From Burkholderiales bacterium (lineage in GTDB: Bacteria; Pseudomonadota; Gammaproteobacteria; Burkholderiales; Burkholderiaceae_C): a stretch of DNA of 64,000 bases. Each line of letters starts with the position of its first letter. Within the stretch, counting starts at the first letter, position 1. The DNA lies in contig JANYJJ010000140.1 of NCBI GenBank assembly GCA_025358485.1, positions 22,046 to 86,045 on the forward strand, written 5' to 3'. The notes beneath the pieces are model-generated. The model was not told the origin of the DNA. It was given only the letters and a program-made list of their open reading frames with translations, and did not search any database. Of the stretch, positions 1 to 8,612 are shown piece after piece. The position numbers and the translations under genes are program-made.

Positions 1-180
1 ACGTTTGTGGACATCGGCATCGCCCCGCGCCACATCGATTTGCGGCCCTTCGTGTTGAGCGGCAAAGACGTGCAAATGGTGCCTGGTGGGTTGACGCGTG
101 TGGCGTTGAAGGAGAGTTCGCTGGTGGTGAATTCGTCGCAAGGTGGGGGCACCAAAGACACTTGGGTGCTTGAGGCTTGA
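1..180 (+). CDS. Circularly permuted ATP-grasp protein (COG2308-like), C-terminal end only; gene starts outside window
   Basis: Open frame from base 1 to TGA at 178-180: [59 protein letters not shown]. Matches the ATP-grasp C-terminal segment of the 5851-8496 protein (MPGGLTRVA...SKDTWVL). Confidence 0.85.
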   Translation, partial: TFVDIGIAPRHIDLRPFVLSGKDVQMVPGGLTRVALKESSLVVNSSQGGGTKDTWVLEA

Positions 181-309
181 GGGGTATGAACTCAACACTC
201 CGCCCTGTTTGCACACCGCCCCAGCCCGTTCGCACTGAGCTTGTATTTCCGACCGTCCTGAGGTGTCGAAGGAAGTGCCGCGCTCACCTAACTTATCAAG
301 GGGTTACCG

Positions 310-1341
310 ATGCTTTCTAGAACCGCAGACCACTTGTACTGGATGGCCCGCTACATGGAGCGCGCAGAAAACACCGCGCGCCTCTTGGACGTCAATTACC
401 AAATGGCTTTGCTGCCGCAATCGGCAGAGGACGCTGAAAAAGGGTGGAAGGGTTTGCTCAGCATCAGCGAGCTCACCAACGACTTCACCAAGCGCCACGG
501 GAAAGTCACCGCCAAAAGCGTGATGGCCTACATGGTCAGCGACGAAGCCAATGGCTCCAGCATTCGCAACTGCCTGATGGCCGCCCGCGAAAACGCACGC
601 GCGGTGCGCGGCACGCTGACCACCGAAGTGTGGGAAACGCAGAACCAAACTTGGTTGGAATTTCAACGCATGGTGGCGCGCCCAGATTGTTTGAAAGACC
701 CAAGCGCCGTGTTTGAGTGGGTCAAGTTCCGCTCGCATTTGTCACGCGGCGTGACGGTGGGCACCATGCTGCAAGACGAGGCATTTCACTTCTTGCGCAT
801 CGGCAGTTTCTTGGAGCGGGCCGACAACACCGCCCGTCTGTTGGACGTGAAATTTCATGCAGTCGAGAGCGAGTTTTTTGGGGCCAGCAGCGCTCCGACT
901 CAATCTCAATCTCAATCTCAAAGTCAGTCCCCCATGCAATCACAAACGGTCGAGACGGTCGAAGAAAAAAACTTCGAATACGACTTCTATCACTGGTCAG
1001 CCATCTTGCGATCGGTGTCGGGCTTTGAGGTTTACCGCAAGGCCTACCGCAACGTGATTCGGCCCGAGAAAGTGGCGGAATTGCTCATCCTGCGGGCCGA
1101 CATGCCGCGCTCGCTGGCGGCTTGCATGCACGAGGTGGTGGCCAATTTGAAGATGGTGGCGAATGAGCAATCCAGCGACACCGTTCGACGCGCAGGCCGC
1201 TTGCAGGCTGACTTGCAATACGGCCGCATCGACGAGATTTTGGCCACCGGTTTGCATGCCTACCTCACCCAGTTTTTAGAACGCGTCGGCACCTTGGGCA
1301 TAGGCATCAGCCGCGACTTTTTGGTGCCAGTCAAGGCTTAG
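310..1341 (+). CDS. Alpha-E domain-containing protein (COG2307/DUF403)
   Basis: 343 aa, MLSRTADHLYWMARYMERAENTARLLDVN... typical alpha-E start; internal QSQSQSQSQS repeat; follows ATP-grasp gene. Confidence 0.9.
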   Translation: MLSRTADHLYWMARYMERAENTARLLDVNYQMALLPQSAEDAEKGWKGLLSISELTNDFTKRHGKVTAKSVMAYMVSDEANGSSIRNCLMAARENARAVRGTLTTEVWETQNQTWLEFQRMVARPDCLKDPSAVFEWVKFRSHLSRGVTVGTMLQDEAFHFLRIGSFLERADNTARLLDVKFHAVESEFFGASSAPTQSQSQSQSQSPMQSQTVETVEEKNFEYDFYHWSAILRSVSGFEVYRKAYRNVIRPEKVAELLILRADMPRSLAACMHEVVANLKMVANEQSSDTVRRAGRLQADLQYGRIDEILATGLHAYLTQFLERVGTLGIGISRDFLVPVKA

Positions 1342-1369
1342 GAACCAACCCGGATTGCACCGCAATTAC

Positions 1370-1446
1370 CCCCATTCGCTCCCCATTAGCACCCCATTCG
1401 CACCCCATTAGCACCCCATTCGCGCCCCATTCGCACCCCACTCACA
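1370..1446. repeat. Seven tandem copies of an 11-bp unit (consensus CCCCATTCGCA)
   Basis: CCCCATTCGCT CCCCATTAGCA CCCCATTCGCA CCCCATTAGCA CCCCATTCGCG CCCCATTCGCA CCCCACTCACA, contiguous, intergenic. Confidence 0.95.
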
Positions 1447-1593
1447 CCGTTCGGACCGAGGTATCGAAGGCCCACGCAGGACTTCCACACCTCAGCCAGA
1501 GCGGGTTTGTATTTCAAGATGGTTTGTATCGAAGATTCCGTTGCATGGCGGAGTCACTCATCGCATCACGCCATGCCCGCCAGGAGTTTTTGA

Positions 1594-4500
1594 ATGTCTA
1601 TTCACGTCGCCCTTAACCACGTCACCCACTACCGCTATGACCGGCCTGTCAACCTCGGCCCGCAGGTGGTGCGCCTGCGGCCAGCGCCGCATTCGCGCAC
1701 GCGCATCCTCAGCTACTCGATGCGTGTCGAGCCCGAAGGCCACTTCACCAACTGGCAACAAGACCCGCAGTCCAACTACCTGGCGCGCTTGGTCTTCCCC
1801 GACCAAACCACGTCGTTTCGAATTGAAATTGACCTCGTGGCCGAGATGTCGGTGCTCAACCCGTTTGACTACTTTTTAGAACCCTCGGCCAGCAACTTTC
1901 CGCTGGCTTATGACGATGAGTTGGCCGCCGAGTTGGCACCGTACTTGGCCAAGACCGCAGCTTCACCCAAACTGGCCGAATACGTCGCCAGCATCTCGCG
2001 TGAAAGCGTTCCCACCAACGATTTTTTGGTGGCCTTGAACCAGCGGCTGCAAAAGGACATCAGCTACCTCATCCGCATGGAGCCCGGCGTGCAGACGCCC
2101 GAAGTCACGCTCACCAATGGCTCGGGTTCATGCCGCGACACCGGCTGGTTGCTGGTGCAAATTCTTCGCCACTTGGGGCTGGCGGCGCGCTTTGTGTCGG
2201 GCTACTTGATCCAACTCAAAAGCGATGTGAAGTCACTCGACGGGCCGAGTGGCACCGAGGTTGATTTCACCGACCTGCACGCTTGGTGCGAAGTGTTTTT
2301 GCCCGGCGCGGGTTGGATAGGTTTGGACCCCACGTCGGGCCTGTTGGCCGGTGAAGGTCACATCCCTTTGGCGTGCTCGCCCGAGCCCGGTTCTGCGGCG
2401 CCGGTCAGCGGCGGCATCGACGAATGCGAAACCGAATTCGAGCACAGCATGACGGTCACCCGCGTGTGGGAGGCACCGCGCGTGACCTTGCCCTACAGCG
2501 ACGAACAGTGGGCCAGCATCAACGCCATGGGCGGCTTGGTGGACGAGTCGCTGCGTCGAAACGACGTGCGTTTGACGCAAGGCGGCGAGCCCACGTTTGT
2601 GTCGGTCGATGACCGTGACGGTGACGAATGGGGCACAGCTGCCTTGGGCCCCACCAAGCGTTTGCTCAGCGCCAACTTGATGGCCAGGCTGCGCAAACAG
2701 TACGGCCCCAACGGCCTGCTGCACTACGGCCAAGGCAAGTGGTACCCCGGTGAACAACTGCCACGCTGGTCCCTTAATTTGTACTGGCGCAAAGACAACG
2801 AGCCGGTGTGGACGCACCCCGAATTGGTGGCCGACGAACACAAAAACTACGGCGTCACCGATGTCCACGCGCAGCAGTTTTTGAGCGGTGTGGCAAAGCG
2901 CTTGGGGCTGGATGCGAAGTTTGTATTTGCCGCCTATGAAGACGTTTGGTATTACCTGTGGCGTGAGCGCAAACTGCCCACCAACGTCGATCCGCTGGAC
3001 GCGCGCTTGAGCGATCCGCTGGAGCGTGAGCGTCTGCGGAAAGTGTTTGCGCAAGGCTTGGAAAAAGTCGTGGGCCACGTGCTGCCGTTGGCGCGCAATG
3101 AGTCGGCACACCGCGCTGCGTCACCGCGCTGGCGCACCGGCTCGTGGTTTTTGCGCAGCGAGCGTTGCTACTTGGTGCCGGGTGACTCGGCCTTGGGTTA
3201 CCGCTTGCCGCTCGACGCGCAGCCTTGGGTCAAAGGCACCGATGTGTCGTGGCCGCAGCCTGTAGATCAAAGCCAAACATTTGCACCGCTTCCGCCCTAC
3301 AGACGCTTGCGTTATGCCAACGTGTTGAACGATGCGGTGAGCCCGACAGACCTTGCCGCGTTTGCGGGTTCCGCAGGTGCTGCAAGTTCTGAGGCACGTT
3401 CTGAAGTAAGTTCTGAAGCAAGTTCTAACAGCGGCGCCGACCTCAACTTCGTGGCCCGCTCGCGCGCTGCCATCACCGCCGAGCGCGCTTTGGTGCAAAA
3501 CAACATCCACACCGCCGCCACCCGCGCGCCCTTCCTCAACGAGTCGGCCGCCTGGGTGGCACGCACGGCCATCAGTGCCGAGCCGCGTGACGGCAGGCTC
3601 TACATCTTCATGCCGCCGGCGGTTAGTTTGGAAGACTATTTGGAAGTGGTGGCCGCCGTCGAGGACACCGCAGCCGAGATGAAACTGCCCGTCATCTTGG
3701 AAGGCTACGAGCCGCCCAAAGACCCGCGCTTGGCGGTGCTCCGCGTCACACCCGACCCAGGCGTGATCGAAGTCAACATCCACCCGGCGCACAGTTGGAA
3801 AGAGCTGGTTGAGCAAACCACTTTCCTGTACCAAAGCGCTTTCGAGACCCGTTTGTCGACCGAAAAATTCATGCTCGACGGCCGCCACACTGGCACAGGC
3901 GGCGGCAACCACTTTGTTCTGGGCGGTGCCACCGTGGTCGACTCACCGTTCTTGCGCCGCCCCGATTTGTTGGCCAGCATGGTGGCCTATTGGCACAACC
4001 ATCCTGCCCTGAGCTATTTGTTCTCAGGCATGTTTGTCGGCCCCACCAGCCAGGCCCCGCGCGTGGACGAGGCGCGCAACGACTCGGTGTACGAGATTGA
4101 AATTGCCTTCGCTGAATTGCAGCGCATCACCGCAAGCGACGGCGCGCCGGGACACGGTGCGCCTCCGCCTTGGCTCATCGACCGCTTGCTGCGTAACTTG
4201 TTGATCGACGTGTCAGGCAACACCCACCGCGCCGAGTTTTGCATCGACAAACTCTACTCACCTGACGGCCCCACCGGCCGTCTGGGCCTGCTGGAAATGC
4301 GCGCGTTCGAGATGCCGCCCCACGCGCGCATGAGCCTGACGCAACAACTGCTCATGCGCGCCTTGGTGTCGCGTTTCTGGAAGCAACCCTACCGACCTGA
4401 AAGCCTGAAGCGTTGGGGCACTGAGCTGCATGACCGCTTCATGCTGCCGCACTTCATTTGGCAAGATTTGTGTGATGTGGTGCAAGAGTTGAACCATGCC

Positions 4501-5094
4501 GGTTTTGACATTCGGCCTGAATGGTTTGCGCCCCACCTCAACTTCCGCTTCCCGCAGTTGGGCGACTTCCAGGCTTTGGGTGTGGACGTTGAAGTGCGCA
4601 TGGCCTTGGAGCCGTGGCACGTGATGGGCGAAGAAGGCGCAGTCGGCGGTACCGCGCGTTATGTGGATTCATCGTTGGAACGTGTGCAGATCAAAGTCAC
4701 CGGATTGGTCGGTGAGCGCCACGTGCTCACCTGCAACGGCCGCGCGATTCCGTTGCAGCCCACCGGCAAGGTCGGCGAATGGGTCGGCGCGGTGCGTTAC
4801 CGCGCCTGGAACCCGCCGTCGGCGTTGCACCCCACCATCGGCGTGCACGCGCCGCTGACCATCGACTTGGTAGACACCTGGATGAGCCGCTCGATGGGCG
4901 GCTGCCAGTACCACGTGGCCCACCCCGGCGGCCTGAGCTACGAAAACTTCCCCGTGAACGCCTTTGAAGCCGAAGCGCGACGCCTGGGCCGCTTCGTCCG
5001 CATCGGCCACACGCCGGGCATCGTGAAAGTGCGCAAAGAAGAGCGCAATCCAAACTATCCGTTCACGCTGGATTTGAGAAGGCCCGCAGGCTGA
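1594..5094 (+). CDS. Large transglutaminase-like protein with C-terminal DUF2126 (COG1305-COG4196 type)
   Basis: 1166 aa; N-terminal MSIHVALNHVTHYRYDRPVNLGPQVVRLRPAPHSRTRI; transglutaminase Cys/His/Asp context (NGSGSCRDTGWLLVQILRHLGLAARFVSGYL...DLHAWCEVFLPGAGWIGLDPTSG); long C-terminal region with QGGEPTFVSVDD. Confidence 0.9.
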   Translation: MSIHVALNHVTHYRYDRPVNLGPQVVRLRPAPHSRTRILSYSMRVEPEGHFTNWQQDPQSNYLARLVFPDQTTSFRIEIDLVAEMSVLNPFDYFLEPSASNFPLAYDDELAAELAPYLAKTAASPKLAEYVASISRESVPTNDFLVALNQRLQKDISYLIRMEPGVQTPEVTLTNGSGSCRDTGWLLVQILRHLGLAARFVSGYLIQLKSDVKSLDGPSGTEVDFTDLHAWCEVFLPGAGWIGLDPTSGLLAGEGHIPLACSPEPGSAAPVSGGIDECETEFEHSMTVTRVWEAPRVTLPYSDEQWASINAMGGLVDESLRRNDVRLTQGGEPTFVSVDDRDGDEWGTAALGPTKRLLSANLMARLRKQYGPNGLLHYGQGKWYPGEQLPRWSLNLYWRKDNEPVWTHPELVADEHKNYGVTDVHAQQFLSGVAKRLGLDAKFVFAAYEDVWYYLWRERKLPTNVDPLDARLSDPLERERLRKVFAQGLEKVVGHVLPLARNESAHRAASPRWRTGSWFLRSERCYLVPGDSALGYRLPLDAQPWVKGTDVSWPQPVDQSQTFAPLPPYRRLRYANVLNDAVSPTDLAAFAGSAGAASSEARSEVSSEASSNSGADLNFVARSRAAITAERALVQNNIHTAATRAPFLNESAAWVARTAISAEPRDGRLYIFMPPAVSLEDYLEVVAAVEDTAAEMKLPVILEGYEPPKDPRLAVLRVTPDPGVIEVNIHPAHSWKELVEQTTFLYQSAFETRLSTEKFMLDGRHTGTGGGNHFVLGGATVVDSPFLRRPDLLASMVAYWHNHPALSYLFSGMFVGPTSQAPRVDEARNDSVYEIEIAFAELQRITASDGAPGHGAPPPWLIDRLLRNLLIDVSGNTHRAEFCIDKLYSPDGPTGRLGLLEMRAFEMPPHARMSLTQQLLMRALVSRFWKQPYRPESLKRWGTELHDRFMLPHFIWQDLCDVVQELNHAGFDIRPEWFAPHLNFRFPQLGDFQALGVDVEVRMALEPWHVMGEEGAVGGTARYVDSSLERVQIKVTGLVGERHVLTCNGRAIPLQPTGKVGEWVGAVRYRAWNPPSALHPTIGVHAPLTIDLVDTWMSRSMGGCQYHVAHPGGLSYENFPVNAFEAEARRLGRFVRIGHTPGIVKVRKEERNPNYPFTLDLRRPAG
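3384..3431 (+). repeat. In-frame 12-bp tandem repeat (about 4 copies) encoding SSEARSEVSSEASSNS
   Basis: AAGTTCTGAGGC ACGTTCTGAAGT AAGTTCTGAAGC AAGTTCTAACAG within the DUF2126 gene. Confidence 0.9.
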
Positions 5095-5104
5095 ATTTGG
5101 GTTC

Positions 5105-5254
5105 GTTCCCTCCCCCTGCCATGGGGAGGGGCTTGTATTTACTCCCTCCCCTTGACGGGGAGGGTTGGGGAGAGGTGAAAACGTGGGAGTAAGCCAGCTT
5201 GTCTTTCACGCTCTCACCTCCTCTCCCGCCCTCCCCCTCCGAGGGGAAGGAGCA
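5105..5254. repeat. Cluster of G/C-run inverted repeats (CTCCC/GGGAG hairpins), REP-like
   Basis: CCCTCCCCctgccatGGGGAGGGG, CCCTCCCCttgacGGGGAGGG, then CTCTCACCTCCTCTCCCGCCCTCCCCCTCCGAGGGG; second part is complementary to TTGGGGAGAGGTGA. Confidence 0.75.
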
Positions 5255-5288
5255 AAGCCCCGATCAGCCCATCGATGAAAGCCAGCCC

Positions 5289-5684
5289 ATGACAGCCACC
5301 TGCGCCTGCGGCCAAGCCGCCATCACCGTCAACGCCTTGCCCACGATGCACGGTGTTTGCCACTGCACCAACTGCAAACGCCGTACCGGCAGCGCCTTCG
5401 GCATCTCGGCCTATTTCGACAAAACAGCAATCACCACATTCACCGGCCAAACCCAGGTCTACGCGTTTCACCACGCTGCTCAAAACCACGATCAAGAACG
5501 TCACTTCTGCCCGCACTGCGGCACCACGCTGTTTTGGTACGTGAGCGCCTTGCCCGAAAAAATAGGCATCGCCGGAGGCTGCTTTGCCGATGAAGCTTTG
5601 CCAGAGCCGACCTACGCCGTCACCGATGGCAAACGCGAAGCTTGGGTGCGACTACCAAGGAATTGGCAGGTCTTTCCAAACTGA
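5289..5684 (+). CDS. GFA family (glutathione-dependent formaldehyde-activating / CENP-V fold) protein
   Basis: MTATCACGQAAITVNALPTMHGVCHCTNCKRRTGSAFG...HFCPHCGTTLFWYVS; Cys-rich GFA zinc pattern. ORF can extend to 5199 but that part overlaps the inverted-repeat cluster. Confidence 0.85.
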   Translation: MTATCACGQAAITVNALPTMHGVCHCTNCKRRTGSAFGISAYFDKTAITTFTGQTQVYAFHHAAQNHDQERHFCPHCGTTLFWYVSALPEKIGIAGGCFADEALPEPTYAVTDGKREAWVRLPRNWQVFPN

Positions 5685-5850
5685 CGGTGCAACGTCAATT
5701 GACGGTTGGCTGAGGCTGTGAGAACCCGCGTCGCTGAACGCAATCTTTGGGCGAACGCGTGCAAGCGCATGGAGCGGTTTTCAAGTTCACGCGCAGGCTT
5801 TGGCACGACTTGCCTGTGACACACTGCCAGCCTGCTGTCACTTTGCCGTC

Positions 5851-8496
5851 ATGTTCAGACACCTTCTTGCCGGTTACGCCACCCCCAAAGATCGCTACGA
5901 CGAGTTGCTGACTGCGGCGGGTGTGCCGCGTGCTCATTGGGATGCTTTCTTGCGGTCGCTGGCGTCGCGTGAGGGTTTGGAGATCAGCGAAACCTTGGCG
6001 CTGATGGAGCGCGAGATTCGCGAGAACGGCGTGACTTACAACGTTTACGCCGACCCACAGGGTGCCGACCGTTTGTGGGAAGTTGACCCGCTGCCTCTGT
6101 TGCTGTCGTCCGCAGAGTGGAGCGAGATTGAAGCCGGCATTGCGCAGCGCGCCGATTTGTTGAACCGCGTGCTCACTGACATTTACGGCCCACAAGAACT
6201 GCTGCGCAGCGGCGCTGTCCCGCCCGCCGTGGTGTTTGGGCACAGTGGCTATTTGCATCAAGTGCAAGGCATACGGCCACCGGGCGGCGTGCATTTGTTC
6301 AGTTATGCGGCCGACTTGGCGCGCTCACCCGACGGCCATTGGTGGGTGGTGAATGACCGCGCGCAAGCGCCTTCGGGGGCGGGCTACGCGCTGGAAAACC
6401 GCTTGGTGGTGTCGCGTGTTTTTCCTGACATGTTTCGCGATTTGCATGTGCAGCACCTGGCGCCTTTTTTCTCGGCGTTTCGTGATTCTTTGATGCGCTG
6501 GGCACCGCGCAATGCGAGTCCGCCGCTGGTGGTGGTGCTGACGCCGGGGCCGTACAACGAAACTTATTTTGAGCATGCGTTGCTGGCGCGCTATTTGGGT
6601 TTTGCGTTGGTCGAGGGCACCGATTTGACGGTGCGCGACGGCTGCGTCTGGATGAAAACCGTCGAGGGTTTGCGCCGCGTGCACGCGGTGGTGCGCCGCC
6701 AAGACGACAACTTTTGTGACCCACTGGAGCTGCGCTCTGACTCGGCCCTGGGCGTGCCCGGCCTGACCGATTGCGCACGACGCGGCACGGTGATGTTGGC
6801 CAATGCGCTCGGCTCAGGCGTGGTCGAGTCGGGCGGGCTGATGGGCTACTTGCCCGCGCTCAGTGAGCGGCTGCTGGGCGAGCCGCTGAAGCTGCCGTCG
6901 GTGGCCACGTGGTGGCTGGGCGAGCGCGCGGCGTTTGACGATGCGTGGGAGCGCCTGGATCAGGTGCTGATCAAACCGCTGGAGCGTTCAGTGCACGAGC
7001 CGGCGGTGTTTGGGGTTGACTTGACGCCTGCGCAGCGCGCTGCTTTCAAACTCAAGGTGGCTGCGCGGCCGCAGCGCTACGTGGCGCAGGAATGGGTGCA
7101 TGTGTCGCAGGCGCCGGTGTTGGAGAAGGCAGCGCTCTTTTCGTCGCAATCTTCGTCGCAATCTCAGGCACATACGCAAACGCAATTTCAGACGCAAACT
7201 CAGTCTCAGTCTCAGTCTCAGTCTCAGTCTCAGTCTCGATCTCAATTCGGATCGCAAACCCAGGGGCACAGTCCCGTCAATTCCGAACGGCTGGGCTCGC
7301 GCACCGTGGGCCTGCGCGTGTTTGCGGTGGCCACCCCAAGTGGTTATCGCGTGATGCCGGGCGGCCTGACGCGCGTAGCCGGGCAGGGCGACTCGCGCGT
7401 GATTGCCATGCAGCGCGGCGGCAGGTCGAAAGACACTTGGGTGCTGTCCGATGTGCCCGTGGACGCTGGCTTTTCACTGCTTGGCCGCACCGTGCAGCCC
7501 GAAGACTTGGTCACTTCGCGCAGCAGCCTCAGCTCGCGTTCGGCCGAGAATTTATTTTGGTTTGGCCGTTACGGCGAACGCTGCGACGCCGCGGCGCGTT
7601 TGCTGCGCGTGGCGCTGGCAAGCGTGCAGGGCATGGGTGCGCTGGGCGGCAACAACCTCGTGCCCGTCATGGCGTTGGCGCAGCGCCTGGGCTTGCTTGC
7701 CCGCGCATTGCCGCTCGGTAGCGACGCTGCCGCCGTGGAAAACATCGATGCCGTCGGAGCACGCTTGTTGCGCAGCGCCACCGACCCCGCAGGCGCTTTG
7801 AGTGAACGCTTGAAGCAACTGACGCGCGTGGCCTACAGCCTGCGTGACTGCATGTCAGCCGACAACTGGCGCACGCTCAATCAGCTCAGCGGCGACGAGG
7901 TGTTTCAAGCCTCGGCAGCGGGCTCGTTGTCCATGCCTGTCACCATGGCGTGGTTGGACCGCGCCGTGCTGGCCATGACCACGCTGTCGGGCTTCGCGCT
8001 CGACGGCATGACGCGTGGCAGCGGTTGGCGGTTTTTGTCAATGGGCCGCCGCATTGAGCGCTTGTTGAGCGTGATCGCCTCCTTGCAAGTGGCCATGACG
8101 CAGGGCCGCGCACTGACGCTGGATTGGCTGCTGGAACTGAGCGACTCCACCATCACCTACCGCTCGCGCTACATGGCCGGGCCCGAGTGGTTGCCGGTGC
8201 TGGACCTGCTGATCCGCGACGACGCCAACCCGCGCTCGGTGGCGTTTCAGGTCAAAGGTTTGATGGACTACATCACCAAATTGGAGGCCACCCACGGCCG
8301 CTTCGCCAGCGACGTGCTGGCACCTGCATTCACCGCCTTGCGTCAATTGACCCCAGCCGATTTGCAGCCTGAAAGTGCCGTGCTCGCCAGCGTGCTGGAG
8401 CAATTGCAGCGGGCCGCAAATTCGGTGTCAGAAGAGTTGAATTTGAAGTTTTTCTCGCATGCCGCGTCGCGCAGCGTGTTGTCGCTGGTGGCGTAG
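5851..8496 (+). CDS. Fused circularly permuted ATP-grasp + alpha-E protein (COG2308-COG2307)
   Basis: MFRHLLAGYATPKDRYDELL start; NDRAQAPSGAGYALENRLVVSR...; [12 protein letters not shown]...SKDTWVLSD then alpha-E SSLSSRSAENLFWFGRYGERCDAAARLLRVAL. ORF extends to 5800. Confidence 0.9.
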   Translation: MFRHLLAGYATPKDRYDELLTAAGVPRAHWDAFLRSLASREGLEISETLALMEREIRENGVTYNVYADPQGADRLWEVDPLPLLLSSAEWSEIEAGIAQRADLLNRVLTDIYGPQELLRSGAVPPAVVFGHSGYLHQVQGIRPPGGVHLFSYAADLARSPDGHWWVVNDRAQAPSGAGYALENRLVVSRVFPDMFRDLHVQHLAPFFSAFRDSLMRWAPRNASPPLVVVLTPGPYNETYFEHALLARYLGFALVEGTDLTVRDGCVWMKTVEGLRRVHAVVRRQDDNFCDPLELRSDSALGVPGLTDCARRGTVMLANALGSGVVESGGLMGYLPALSERLLGEPLKLPSVATWWLGERAAFDDAWERLDQVLIKPLERSVHEPAVFGVDLTPAQRAAFKLKVAARPQRYVAQEWVHVSQAPVLEKAALFSSQSSSQSQAHTQTQFQTQTQSQSQSQSQSQSRSQFGSQTQGHSPVNSERLGSRTVGLRVFAVATPSGYRVMPGGLTRVAGQGDSRVIAMQRGGRSKDTWVLSDVPVDAGFSLLGRTVQPEDLVTSRSSLSSRSAENLFWFGRYGERCDAAARLLRVALASVQGMGALGGNNLVPVMALAQRLGLLARALPLGSDAAAVENIDAVGARLLRSATDPAGALSERLKQLTRVAYSLRDCMSADNWRTLNQLSGDEVFQASAAGSLSMPVTMAWLDRAVLAMTTLSGFALDGMTRGSGWRFLSMGRRIERLLSVIASLQVAMTQGRALTLDWLLELSDSTITYRSRYMAGPEWLPVLDLLIRDDANPRSVAFQVKGLMDYITKLEATHGRFASDVLAPAFTALRQLTPADLQPESAVLASVLEQLQRAANSVSEELNLKFFSHAASRSVLSLVA
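7141..7272 (+). repeat. In-frame Ser/Gln-rich low-complexity segment with (CAGTCT)6 hexanucleotide tract
   Basis: SSQSSSQSQAHTQTQFQTQTQSQSQSQSQSQSRSQFGSQTQGHS; perfect CAGTCT x6 at 7201-7236. Confidence 0.95.
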
Positions 8497-8540
8497 ACCG
8501 GCACGGCTTGCGATGCATCAATCAGTCTGAGCGCGCTTTT

Positions 8541-8610
8541 GCGCAGTCAACAACCCGTGCGCAGTCAACAACCCGTGCGCTGTCCACAACACCATGCGCT
8601 GTCAATCACT
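8541..8610 (+). repeat. 18-bp tandem repeat (GCGCAGTCAACAACCCGT x2 plus two degenerate copies) just upstream of a transglutaminase gene
   Basis: 8541-8558 and 8559-8576 identical; GCGCTGTCCACAACACCAT and GCGCTGTCAATCACT follow. Confidence 0.9.
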
Positions 8611-8612
8611 TC

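Noticed and set aside
1370-1446. Possible CRISPR array
   Set aside because: Repeat units are 11 bp and contiguous with no spacers, and no cas-like genes are present in the window.
2233-3912. Long minus-strand ORFs (2233..3111, 3121..3912) inside the DUF2126 gene
   Set aside because: Antisense shadow frames in high-GC coding DNA; the plus-strand frame has clear transglutaminase motifs.
7201-7236. Hexamer tract as on/off phase-variable switch
   Set aside because: Unit is 6 bp, so copy-number change cannot shift the reading frame; only length variation is possible.
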